This document shows, piece after piece, positions 1-6,111 of a stretch of DNA of 8,224 bases (positions within the stretch are counted from its first letter, which is position 1; each line of letters starts with the position of its first letter). Under the pieces are notes generated by a model, which did no database searches, was not told where the DNA came from, and saw only the letters and a program-made list of their open reading frames with translations. The position numbers were made by a program, and so were the translations under genes. Origin of the DNA: Chitinivibrio sp051745065 (lineage in GTDB: Bacteria; Fibrobacterota; Chitinivibrionia; Chitinivibrionales; Chitinivibrionaceae); the NCBI GenBank assembly GCA_051745065.1, contig JBNJDQ010000108.1:1-8224 (forward strand), written 5' to 3'.

Positions 1-371
1 CCGATTATCAGAGAAAAGAGGCTCAACAAAGCCGTCAGGGGAAATGATAGGATCAGGGGAATCACAAGAGAAAGCCCGCTCAGAAAGGCCGCCCAGATCC
101 ATGCTGTTTTCGGGCTGATGCCGCTGCGCACCATGAGCGGGGCGCCGCCGTTGTCGCAGTCCACATCGTAATCGGCAATCTGATTGACCACATAGACAGC
201 CGCCACAGACAGTGAGAAGAGGAGAATCCGAAGCACAGCAGAGGCATCGGGCATACTCCAGAAAGATACGGCACCCCGGGCCGCACGATACCCGAACAGA
301 GCAAACCCCCATACGGGAACAAGCACCACGGGGCGGGTCAGAAAGAGGAGATCAAGGATTCGTTTCATCAT
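1..371 (-). CDS. UbiA-family prenyltransferase paralogue, N-terminal part (runs off the left edge)
   Basis: The frame is open from an ATG at 371 to the left edge (123 codons), so only the N-terminal part is visible. It begins MMKRILDLLF and shows alternating hydrophobic membrane segments. It carries the first aspartate-rich UbiA motif, NQIADYDVD (N63, D67, D71), in which Mg2+ holds the prenyl diphosphate. UbiA enzymes are integral membrane proteins that attach an isoprenoid chain to an aromatic or polar acceptor. It clearly resembles the neighbouring upstream gene: both have an RPV..(V/I)PVW segment near the N-terminus, NQIAD, and an SGLS helix. The start overlaps the upstream stop as ATGA (371-368), pointing to translational coupling; AGGGAA lies just upstream. 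The bases after the first motif (PLMVRSGIS) differ from the usual RPxPxG, so the acceptor may be unusual. The second motif lies outside the window, so catalytic competence cannot be judged. The family call is firm; the substrate is unknown. Confidence 0.87.
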   Translation of the reverse strand, partial: MMKRILDLLFLTRPVVLVPVWGFALFGYRAARGAVSFWSMPDASAVLRILLFSLSVAAVYVVNQIADYDVDCDNGGAPLMVRSGISPKTAWIWAAFLSGLSLVIPLILSFPLTALLSLFSLII

Positions 372-1333
372 CGTTCCCTGCCGAAAGCGGGATACGTAAT
401 ACCGAAACGACGGATATAGTAAAAGCGGCTCAGAAGAACCACGGCCCCAACCAAAAGAGCGTACGGCGGAAAATAGACCGCCTGCACCACCGAAAGAAGC
501 ACCACGGGCCAGCGAAATGCCCGGAACACCGCTGCAGGTGAGTAATGCCCGTAAAAATACCAGAAGAGCACCGTACTCAGGAAGGCGGTCAATACCATAA
601 TCCAGGCGTTATGGGGCAGGAGAAAAGCCGTTGCGAGGGAAGCGCTCACCAAAACAGCCCCGAGGAGAACACTGGCCTTTTCGCCGAAAACCACGGCAAA
701 GGTACGTTTGCCCACGGCAGCATCACCGTCTTTATCCGCAATGGTGGACACCACAAAGACAGCGGCGTTGGCAAAACCTGCAGAAAGGGAATAGAGGATC
801 CCCGCAAAAAGCCCCTGAGGTCCGGGATCACTGACCACATACCATGCGATATAGTAGGTGAGTACACCGTGCCCCAGAAAGTTGGCAATCACTCCTCCCA
901 CGGGACGATCTTTAAGAGACGCCGGAGGGAGATTATACAACACACCGAGAAGAAGCGCTGAAAAAACAAGGCCTGTGAGGAAAGGATCGGAGAAAGCACC
1001 CTGCGCCCAGACAAGAGCCGACAGACCGGAAAGCAGGGTGAGAGCCCAGGCCGCCCGTATGCTTACGCAGCCCCGGGGCAGAAGAAAGCATTTTTCGTTT
1101 TTGCGATCCCCCTCCACATCGGCAATCTGGTTGAGGATGAAGATAAAGGCGGCCACCAGGGTAAAGAGCCCGAAGAGGTGTGCAAACCCGCCCCCGCCGC
1201 GCAGAAGGGTAAAGGCCGGGGCAACATCCTGCGCAGTGATCCAGGCAAGAACAAGGATTGCCCATACCGGGATTATCAGCACCGGACGGAGCAGGAAAAA
1301 ATGATCCAGAACGGTAAACAAAAGCCTTTTCAT
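368..1333 (-). CDS. UbiA-family prenyltransferase (321 aa)
   Basis: An integral membrane prenyltransferase of normal family length. The first motif is NQIADVEGD (N68, D72, D76), followed by N79 and LPRG, in the style of the ChlG/DGGGP-synthase branch. A YNLPPASLKDRP loop lies at about 133-144. The second aspartate motif is DKDGD (200-204), followed by GKRTFAV. Both metal-binding motifs are therefore intact and the enzyme should be active. About eight to nine hydrophobic helices are seen. The reading frame is open further upstream to an ATG at 1453, but I chose the ATG at 1333. A good promoter (1395-1367) lies inside the longer version, and MKRLLFTV at 1333 lines up with the start of the downstream paralogue. 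The gene overlaps that paralogue by four bases. It could act on a quinone precursor, a porphyrin-type ring or a glycerol lipid; no neighbour decides this. Confidence 0.9.
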   Translation of the reverse strand: MKRLLFTVLDHFFLLRPVLIIPVWAILVLAWITAQDVAPAFTLLRGGGGFAHLFGLFTLVAAFIFILNQIADVEGDRKNEKCFLLPRGCVSIRAAWALTLLSGLSALVWAQGAFSDPFLTGLVFSALLLGVLYNLPPASLKDRPVGGVIANFLGHGVLTYYIAWYVVSDPGPQGLFAGILYSLSAGFANAAVFVVSTIADKDGDAAVGKRTFAVVFGEKASVLLGAVLVSASLATAFLLPHNAWIMVLTAFLSTVLFWYFYGHYSPAAVFRAFRWPVVLLSVVQAVYFPPYALLVGAVVLLSRFYYIRRFGITYPAFGRER

Positions 1334-1366
1334 GTCGCCACTATCCCCCGTGTTATACGATAAAGT

Positions 1367-1395
1367 AATATACCCTTTCCAATTATAAATATCAA
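1367..1395 (-). promoter_or_regulatory. Sigma70-type promoter for the UbiA pair
   Basis: Read on the minus strand, TTGATA (1395-1390) is followed by a 17-base spacer and TATATT (1372-1367). This would start transcription near 1360, about 27 bases before the ATG at 1333. It supports the shorter start of the first UbiA gene. Its -35 box lies 14 bases from the -35 box of the rpsT promoter on the other strand. Confidence 0.65.
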
Positions 1396-1409
1396 ACATA
1401 TTATTGATG

Positions 1410-1437
1410 TTGACAAATTGGTGACGAATGCTGTATT
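1410..1437 (+). promoter_or_regulatory. Sigma70-type promoter of rpsT
   Basis: A perfect TTGACA (1410-1415) is followed 16 bases later by TGTATT (1432-1437), preceded by an extended -10 TG (1429-1430). An alternative -10, TATTTT (1434-1439), has an 18-base spacer. Transcription would start near 1444, giving a leader of about 33 bases with AAGGAG at 1461-1466. A consensus -35 suits a ribosomal protein gene. Confidence 0.65.
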
Positions 1438-1476
1438 TTTGGGCGAAAAACAATCATTTTAAGGAGTGAGTGCAAT

Positions 1477-1734
1477 ATGCCTCAGCATAAATCGTGTAAG
1501 AAACGGATGAAAGTAAGCGCCAAGGCGAACGTACGCAATCGGGCTGTTCGGTCAGAGGTCAAGACAGCAATCAGGAACGTAACCCGTGCCGAAAGCAAAG
1601 ATGATGCTCAGAAAGCACTTCTTACGGCCTACTCTATTCTTGATAAGGCCGCAAAGAAGCGGGTTATCCACCGGAATAAAGCGAACAATCAGAAGTCGCG
1701 CCTGAGCGCCTTTGTTTCCAAAATCGGTGCGTAA
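1477..1734 (+). CDS. rpsT: 30S ribosomal protein S20
   Basis: The 85-residue product is the usual length for bacterial S20, a very basic helical protein. S20 binds 16S rRNA early in assembly and bridges the 5' domain and the 3' minor domain of the small subunit. The diagnostic N-terminus (MPQHKSCKKRMK) and the C-terminal helix with KAAKKRVIHRNKANNQKSRL are both present. AAGGAG (1461-1466) lies 10 bases before the ATG. The gene is monocistronic, with its own promoter (1410-1437) and a strong terminator (1770-1794). This is the common arrangement for rpsT. S20 is known to autoregulate its translation in Escherichia coli; the leader here, about 33 bases, is short and I see no obvious rRNA-mimicking structure in it. 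Identification is secure. Confidence 0.97.
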   Translation: MPQHKSCKKRMKVSAKANVRNRAVRSEVKTAIRNVTRAESKDDAQKALLTAYSILDKAAKKRVIHRNKANNQKSRLSAFVSKIGA

Positions 1735-1768
1735 GTAACGCTTCACCGGTTTCGGTTTTCAGTACAGC

Positions 1769-1794
1769 AGGAAGTCTTCGGACTTCCTTTTTTT
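1769..1794 (+). terminator. Intrinsic terminator of rpsT with UUCG tetraloop
   Basis: GGAAGTC (1770-1776) and GACTTCC (1781-1787) form a perfect 7-bp stem closed by a C(TTCG)G loop. An extra A1769-T1788 pair is possible. Seven T residues follow (1788-1794). The C(UUCG)G loop is an exceptionally stable tetraloop. On the opposite strand the stem is not followed by a T-run, so it acts in the plus direction only. From here to the HDOD stop (1795-1889) I see only small hairpins such as GCCCgccatGGGC and no gene. Confidence 0.93.
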
Positions 1795-1889
1795 CAATTC
1801 CTTCGGGACTCCCACCCGGGTCATGCCCGCCATGGGCTTACGCAGACAGCTTTCAAGCGAATCTAAACGCAGGAGAACCCTTCACGTCC

Positions 1890-3116
1890 TCAGGCGGGGC
1901 CCATGGTTTTGGCAGTACTGCGGCAGACGTCTTTCCACTGAACAAGGCGTGAGGCAAAGCCGCTCTGTGAAATAAAGGACTCATTCAGGGCGTCGCACCG
2001 GCCGGGCTGCTCTCCGTGAAGAAATTCACACGCCCAGAGATCGGCGCAGTGCAGCACCGCCGCAAAGGTCAGCTGTCCCGGCCCCGGGCAGGGATTGTCC
2101 CGGATTCGTTCCGGGCGGTGATGCACGGCAATCAGGGAAATAAGATCATCGGGAAGCCCCCAGAGACCAAGTACATAGGCACCGGCCTCACCATGCCCCA
2201 TACCGATATTGCGCTCCTCCATGCGGGCCATCTCACCGCCGTATTGCGCAATGTGATCAGCGATTTCCTTAAAAATGTCTGAATAATTCAGGGCAAATAT
2301 CAGCTCCCCCACATCGAGAAAAAGCCCGGCAGATGTAATAAATTCGATCTCTGCGGGAGTCCACCCTTCACAGCCCCCGATGGCCCGGCAAAAGGCCGAT
2401 GTGAGGGCTGAATGCCGCATGAAATAGGCAATATTAAAGTCGTCAATTATTTTTTGCGGCATGGAGTCAAAGAGGTGGGTGACCAGGACAAGACCGCGGA
2501 TTACATCCAGCCCGAGAAGGGCAACCGCCTGCTGCACACTGGAGATATCATGGGGAATGGGAAAATAATCGGAATTCACCAGTTTAAGAATCGTGGCGCT
2601 GAGTCCGGGATCACGTGAAATAAGCGCCGCCACATGCTTAACAGCCGGTTCACCGTCGCGGAACAGATGATCCAGCTCACTCAGTACAGAAGGAAAAGCC
2701 GGCAGGGTGTGAATGCTGTTGAGGGCCGCCCGGGCCTGCCCCTGATAGATGGAACCGTACAGAAACAGGGTGGTATTGATAAAATGGGTTATGGCTTCCT
2801 TTGCAGCGGGCTTACGGAAAAAACGATGAGCCGTGCTGAACATTTCCGGTGAAACAGAAACGGGGGTATACCCGGAAAGGATAACCCGCGTGACATCGGG
2901 ATGATGCTGCTCCACCCAGGAAAGCAGTCTCACCCCGTCAATAAAGGGCATCTCCAAATCGGTAATAACAATATCGATGGCGCAGGAGTCAAGATACTCC
3001 ATGGCCTCCGCACCGTCTGCGGCAAAATAGGAATCCCAGGACGTACTGCCGCCAAACATGCGCCGATACGTGTGCAGAACCTGTAAATCATCATCAACAA
3101 AGAGTACTCCCGCCAT
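1890..3116 (-). CDS. Response regulator with receiver (REC) and HDOD output domain (408 aa)
   Basis: Residues 1-115 form a CheY-like receiver. The acidic pocket is D8/D9/D10, the phospho-acceptor is D53 in VITDLEMP, S81 sits in the LSGY segment, and the conserved lysine is K102 in FFRKP. All key residues are present, so it should be phosphorylated by a histidine kinase, which is not encoded here. Residues from about 130 to 335 form an HDOD domain, with LPAFPSVLSEL, ISRDPGLSATILKLVNS and the QQAVALLGLDVIRGLVL helix. It has the HDOD-like degenerate version of the HD catalytic motif (LFLDVGEL, His lost), and HGEAGAYVLGLWGLP and VHHRPE near the end. HDOD domains are thought to be non-catalytic signalling modules in motility, stress and second-messenger pathways. 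The gene is alone between two intergenic gaps. Its start has only a weak ribosome-binding site (ACGGGG, four bases before the ATG). Confidence in the domains is high; the pathway is unknown. Confidence 0.93.
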   Translation of the reverse strand: MAGVLFVDDDLQVLHTYRRMFGGSTSWDSYFAADGAEAMEYLDSCAIDIVITDLEMPFIDGVRLLSWVEQHHPDVTRVILSGYTPVSVSPEMFSTAHRFFRKPAAKEAITHFINTTLFLYGSIYQGQARAALNSIHTLPAFPSVLSELDHLFRDGEPAVKHVAALISRDPGLSATILKLVNSDYFPIPHDISSVQQAVALLGLDVIRGLVLVTHLFDSMPQKIIDDFNIAYFMRHSALTSAFCRAIGGCEGWTPAEIEFITSAGLFLDVGELIFALNYSDIFKEIADHIAQYGGEMARMEERNIGMGHGEAGAYVLGLWGLPDDLISLIAVHHRPERIRDNPCPGPGQLTFAAVLHCADLWACEFLHGEQPGRCDALNESFISQSGFASRLVQWKDVCRSTAKTMGPA

Positions 3117-3149
3117 ACAGCCCCGTTTGAGAAATATTCATGCCTGTGT

Positions 3150-3178
3150 ATGATAGCCCTTTCCCCGGGGAAATGCAA
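3150..3178 (-). promoter_or_regulatory. Probable promoter of the REC-HDOD gene
   Basis: On the minus strand TTGCAT (3178-3173) and TATCAT (3155-3150, five of six matches to TATAAT) are separated by 17 bases. Transcription would start near 3143, about 27 bases before the ATG at 3116. The -35 is weak (three of six), which would fit a regulated promoter. The spacer is almost filled by a palindrome, listed separately. Confidence 0.5.
3160..3173. promoter_or_regulatory. Perfect 14-bp palindrome in a promoter spacer (candidate operator)
   Basis: TTTCCCCGGGGAAA reads the same on both strands without mismatch or spacer. It lies exactly between the proposed -35 and -10 boxes of the REC-HDOD gene and touches the last base of the -35. 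A symmetric site here is where a dimeric repressor or activator would bind. It has no central loop and no T-run, so it does not look like a terminator. No regulator gene next to it suggests which protein binds. Confidence 0.45.
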
Positions 3179-3200
3179 TGCATTTTTATACTCTTCCTGC

Positions 3201-3221
3201 AGAGAAGGGCCGGAACGGCCC
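3201..3221 (-). terminator. Possible weak terminator after the DUF58 gene
   Basis: Directly after the TAG stop of the DUF58 gene, the minus strand reads GGGCCG-TTC-CGGCCC, a 6-bp GC-only stem with a 3-base loop (3221-3207). Only TTCTCT (3206-3201) follows. The stem is good but the T-run is interrupted, so termination may be partial. Its position at the end of the moxR-DUF58 unit supports the role. Confidence 0.45.
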
Positions 3222-3222
3222 C

Positions 3223-4098
3223 CTACCGACGGCGCTCCCGACGATGAAAAAAGCGGATCAGGGGCTCCACATATCCGGTTTCCGTATTGACTTCAAGATG
3301 GTCAATTCGGTACCGGCGGAAAAGGTCACTGAGATCGGAGCGGCGCCGGGCTGCCCGCCGGCGGTACTCCCGTCGAAAGGAGCGGCTCGATGTGTCTGCA
3401 AGATAGACCTCCCCTGTTTCAGCATCACGCAGCTGCACCAGCCCCATCGGCGGCAGGTCGTATTCCCGCGGATCATGGGCGGAGATTGTCACCAGGTCAT
3501 GCCGGCGCGAGGTCGCCTTGAGGGGATTGATGTAGCCCTCATCGTAAAAATCGGATATGAGAAAGGTTACGGCACGTTTTTTCTGAATGCTGTTGAGGTA
3601 CTCCAGGGCGGCGGTAATATCGGTCCCCCGTGAAACCGGCTCGAAGTACAGCAATTCCCGGATAAGCTGCAGGGCATGCCTGCGGCCCTTGCGCGGGGGA
3701 ATAAATTTTTCCACCCGATCTGTAAAGAGGAGCAACCCCACCTGATCATTGTTGCGGGTTGCCGAAAGGCTCAGAAGAGCCCCCAGCTCGGCAATCATTC
3801 TACTTTTAAAGGAGTTCACCGTCCCAAACTCACCGCTTGCGGAGACATCCACTGCCAGAAGAACCGTAAGTTCACGCTCTTCCACATTCTTTTTAATGTA
3901 GGGCTCTCCCATGCGCGCCGTGACATTCCAGTCAATGGAGCGGATGTCATCCCCTTCGATGTATGGCCGCACTTCGGCAAACTCCATACCGTTTCCGCGA
4001 AAAACCGTTTTGTATTCCCCCCCCATGAGAGAGTCCACAATGGAGGCCGTCTTTATCTCAATGCGGCGAACCGCCTTCAGAACATCACGCGGCAGCAT
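3223..4098 (-). CDS. DUF58 / von Willebrand factor A-like protein paired with MoxR
   Basis: The 291-residue protein belongs to the DUF58 family. It carries the family signature as FRGNGMEFAEVRPYIEGDD followed by RSIDWNVTAR (about residues 33-62). A vWA-type fold follows, with AVDVSAS (about 82-88) matching the DxSxS metal-site motif and a VTFLISDFYDEG strand later. No signal peptide or membrane segment is seen, so this is a short cytoplasmic form. The C-terminus is strikingly arginine-rich (RRERRR, and a basic stretch near 240-255). DUF58 proteins almost always sit beside a MoxR ATPase and are presumed to act with it on client proteins, often of the envelope. The start overlaps the moxR stop by one base (TGATG), and GAGG lies seven bases upstream inside the moxR end, indicating translational coupling. 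The family is certain; the client is unknown. Confidence 0.93.
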   Translation of the reverse strand: MLPRDVLKAVRRIEIKTASIVDSLMGGEYKTVFRGNGMEFAEVRPYIEGDDIRSIDWNVTARMGEPYIKKNVEERELTVLLAVDVSASGEFGTVNSFKSRMIAELGALLSLSATRNNDQVGLLLFTDRVEKFIPPRKGRRHALQLIRELLYFEPVSRGTDITAALEYLNSIQKKRAVTFLISDFYDEGYINPLKATSRRHDLVTISAHDPREYDLPPMGLVQLRDAETGEVYLADTSSRSFRREYRRRAARRRSDLSDLFRRYRIDHLEVNTETGYVEPLIRFFHRRERRR

Positions 4099-5081
4099 CA
4101 GGGAACCTCGACGGCATCAAAGACCGAGCGAACAATATCGTCGCTGGTAATATTTTCCGCATCTGCTTCATAGGTGGTGGCAATACGGTGATTGAGCACA
4201 TCAAAACCAACGGCCTTGATATCTTCAGGAGTAACAAAACCGCGGCCGTTGAGAAAGGCATTTGCCCGGGAGCAGCGCGCCAGGGCCAGGGTTGCCCGGG
4301 GGGATGCACCGTATTCAATAAGTCCGGCGGTTTCTTTCAGGCCGTACTCCTGCGGACAGCGTGTTGCCATCACCAGGGAGACGATGTACTCCTCAACGCG
4401 GGGATCCATGTAGATCTCCGGCAGTACAGCCCGGGCCTTGAGTATCGTATCGGCCGAGACCACCTGCTCCGGTGCCGGTACAGCAGCCCCGCCCATGCGG
4501 GAAAGGATCTGCAACTCCTCTTCACGACTGGGATAACCGATGCGTACCTTCAGCATAAACCGGTCGACCTGTGCCTCCGGAAGCGGGTAGGTGCCTTCCT
4601 GTTCAACAGGATTTTCCGTAGCCATAACCAGAAAAGGCTCCTGCAGTGAATAGGTTGTATCCCCAATGGTCACCTGCCGCTCCTGCATGGCTTCCAGAAG
4701 GGCGGACTGCACCTTTGCCGGAGCGCGGTTGATTTCATCAGCAAGAATGAAATTGGAGAACACAGGACCTTTCTTGGTTACGAATTCGCCGTTTTTGTAA
4801 ATCTCCGTACCGATAAGATCCGCCGGAAGAAGATCCGGAGTAAACTGGATTCGCTGAAACCCCGTATTAATTATTTTCGCCAGGGTGGAAATCGAAAGGG
4901 TCTTGGCAAGGCCCGGCAGTCCCTCAAGAAGAATATGTCCGTCTGCCAGAAGGGCTGTCATGAGCTTGTCGACCATATTACGCTGTCCCACAACCACTTT
5001 CGCCATTTCTTCACGAACAGGAGTGACAAAATGCCCGGCCTCCTGCACCTTTTCATTGATTTCTGCAATATTCGGATTCAT
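4098..5081 (-). CDS. MoxR-family AAA+ ATPase (327 aa)
   Basis: A cytoplasmic AAA+ ATPase of the MoxR class, thought to act as a chaperone for assembly or metal insertion of partner complexes. Motifs from the chosen start are Walker A GLPGLAKT (54-61), Walker B FILADEINRA (111-120), sensor 1 ATENP (154-158), the EGTYPLPEAQVDRF segment (162-175) typical of MoxR, and sensor 2 SPRA (260-263). All catalytic residues are intact and the length is typical. The frame continues upstream into the lipoprotein gene, so that extension is rejected. Two ATGs remain, at 5090 and 5081. AGGAG (5096-5092) is only one base from the first but ten from the second, so 5081 (MNPNIAEI) is preferred. It is coupled to the downstream DUF58 gene. 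Bat-type vWA genes, which follow many moxR-DUF58 pairs, are absent. Confidence 0.95.
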   Translation of the reverse strand: MNPNIAEINEKVQEAGHFVTPVREEMAKVVVGQRNMVDKLMTALLADGHILLEGLPGLAKTLSISTLAKIINTGFQRIQFTPDLLPADLIGTEIYKNGEFVTKKGPVFSNFILADEINRAPAKVQSALLEAMQERQVTIGDTTYSLQEPFLVMATENPVEQEGTYPLPEAQVDRFMLKVRIGYPSREEELQILSRMGGAAVPAPEQVVSADTILKARAVLPEIYMDPRVEEYIVSLVMATRCPQEYGLKETAGLIEYGASPRATLALARCSRANAFLNGRGFVTPEDIKAVGFDVLNHRIATTYEADAENITSDDIVRSVFDAVEVP

Positions 5082-5113
5082 CAGAGTCATGCTCCTTTTC
5101 TTTTTGTAAAAAA

Positions 5114-5142
5114 ATACTATTTCTGCCCGGAGGAAGCCGCAA
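5114..5142 (-). promoter_or_regulatory. Possible internal promoter before moxR
   Basis: In the 67-base gap between the lipoprotein and moxR, the minus strand shows TTGCGG (5142-5137), 17 bases, then TAGTAT (5119-5114). Matches are three and four of six, so this is weak. It could give moxR-DUF58 expression independent of the lipoprotein gene. No terminator hairpin is seen in the gap, so read-through from the lipoprotein is equally likely. Confidence 0.3.
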
Positions 5143-5148
5143 AAAAAA

Positions 5149-6018
5149 TCACTTCCGCCAAAGCACCACCTCATCCTCTGTACATAAAAGCGTATCCGGA
5201 GTGGCGCCGGTAGACTTATATTTCTGCAGAGACTGCCCTTTGATACGGGCAACCTCTGCTTCTGAAAGCAGAACCGCGCGCACATCGGACGGAAGCTTTT
5301 CGGATACGGTGAGATGCAGGGAATCCTTCTGCCCCGCCTCAAAAGAAATCTCACGGGGCAGCACGGAGTCTGTGTGTAGTAAATACACAGAGTCAATTTC
5401 AGATACCGGGGATGATACTCTGAGATAGACTGCTTCCCGGGATGTATCACCAACTGTGCAGAGTGTATCCCCCGCAGCAACCCAGGCACCGGAATACACA
5501 TACGCAGGAATCGAGGTAACCACCCCGGAAACCGGGGCCGCCACGGAGCGCGCGGCAATCTCCTGCAGACTCTTTGCAGCAGCGGCACGGCTGCGGTACC
5601 AGCGTTCTTTCTGCTGCAGTTCCTCCACTGGTGAAGCGCCGCCGGTTTTATTCAGATCCTGTGAACTTTCATAATGCAGCCTGGCTGAAGCCCGCGCCGC
5701 ACGTCGCGCCTGCAGCCGAAAGCGCTCCTCCCGTATGCCGCTGAGACGAAAGAGAACCGATCCCGAATCAAGGGTATCCCCTGTCCGGGCACCAATGTAG
5801 GTGATCTCTGCAGAGCGGGGAGCACGCAGAACAAAGCCCTTTTCAGGGCGCCGCAAAACCGGCAGGGTATCCCGCACAAGGGTATCCTTCCAGGGCAGAG
5901 GAAGGAGGTCCTGCGGTACGGACTCCCTTTCTTCCGCAGAGGAAGACCGGCTGTTGCATCCGCACAGCATCACTGCAGCGGCAGTCATTGTACATAAAAA
6001 CCGCAGTACTCTTTTCAC
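5149..6018 (-). CDS. HlyD/RND-adaptor-like lipoprotein without an adjacent pump (289 aa)
   Basis: The chosen GTG start (6018) is preceded by AAAGGCGG with six bases between. An ATG at 6057 in the same frame lacks a ribosome-binding site and lies almost at the proposed transcription start. The N-terminus (VKRVLRFLCT, then a short hydrophobic stretch) ends in lipobox LCGC with lipidated Cys21. Residues 62-92 and 158-188 look like the two halves of a barrel-sandwich (lipoyl-like) domain: LRAPRSAEITYIGARTGDTL and VAAPVSGVVTSIP with AAGDTLCTVGD. The roughly 64 residues between them are Arg/Ala/Gln-rich and helical, like the alpha-hairpin of membrane fusion proteins. A beta-barrel-like part follows (190-265). 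At 289 residues it is shorter than most RND adaptors, apparently with a reduced membrane-proximal domain. Adaptors bridge an inner-membrane pump and an outer-membrane channel, but neither is encoded nearby. The fold assignment is fairly strong; the role is open. Confidence 0.78.
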   Translation of the reverse strand: MKRVLRFLCTMTAAAVMLCGCNSRSSSAEERESVPQDLLPLPWKDTLVRDTLPVLRRPEKGFVLRAPRSAEITYIGARTGDTLDSGSVLFRLSGIREERFRLQARRAARASARLHYESSQDLNKTGGASPVEELQQKERWYRSRAAAAKSLQEIAARSVAAPVSGVVTSIPAYVYSGAWVAAGDTLCTVGDTSREAVYLRVSSPVSEIDSVYLLHTDSVLPREISFEAGQKDSLHLTVSEKLPSDVRAVLLSEAEVARIKGQSLQKYKSTGATPDTLLCTEDEVVLWRK

Positions 6019-6049
6019 CGTAACCCGCCTTTCTCTTTGAAAATAATGG

Positions 6050-6078
6050 TTGCCCATACTGTGAGCTTATTATAAAAT
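6050..6078 (+). promoter_or_regulatory. Candidate promoter of the chemoreceptor gene
   Basis: TTGCCC (6050-6055) and TAAAAT (6073-6078) are 17 bases apart, with four and five of six consensus matches. Transcription would start near 6085, about 27 bases before the ATG. No sigma28-type (TAAA-N15-GCCGATAA) or sigma54-type (GG-N10-GC) chemotaxis promoter is seen in this gap. Confidence 0.42.
6069..6074 (-). promoter_or_regulatory. Candidate -10 box for the lipoprotein gene, overlapping the opposite promoter
   Basis: On the minus strand the sequence is a perfect TATAAT (6074-6069), 51 bases before the GTG start. The -35 position holds only TGTGTT, a poor match, so the promoter may be weak or need an activator. 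It shares bases with the -10 of the chemoreceptor promoter on the other strand. Confidence 0.38.
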
Positions 6079-6111
6079 AGTTCGAAACCAAAACACAGGG
6101 AGACTTCAAAT

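Noticed and set aside
545..1304. Open plus-strand frames opposite the UbiA gene
   Set aside because: They are antisense to a gene with conserved motifs, are rich in Arg/Lys/Pro/Gly as expected for a shadow frame, and lack ribosome-binding sites.
368..1453. Longer version of the first UbiA gene starting at an ATG at 1453
   Set aside because: The extra 40 residues are not hydrophobic or family-like, they overlap a good minus-strand promoter, and the paralogue begins at the position matching the ATG at 1333.
1795..1889. Possible terminator for the REC-HDOD gene
   Set aside because: The minus strand shows small hairpins (GCCCATGGCGGGC, ACCCGGGT) but no following T-run.
3178..4173. Open plus-strand frames opposite the DUF58 gene
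   Set aside because: They are antisense to a recognised gene and show no family resemblance.
4098..5588. Extended MoxR frame reaching back to 5588
   Set aside because: The extension runs through the lipoprotein coding region in another frame and has no MoxR-like residues. A ribosome-binding site precedes 5081.
5149..6057. ATG start of the lipoprotein at 6057
   Set aside because: No ribosome-binding site precedes it and it puts charged residues before the signal peptide. The GTG at 6018 has AAAGGCGG at good spacing.
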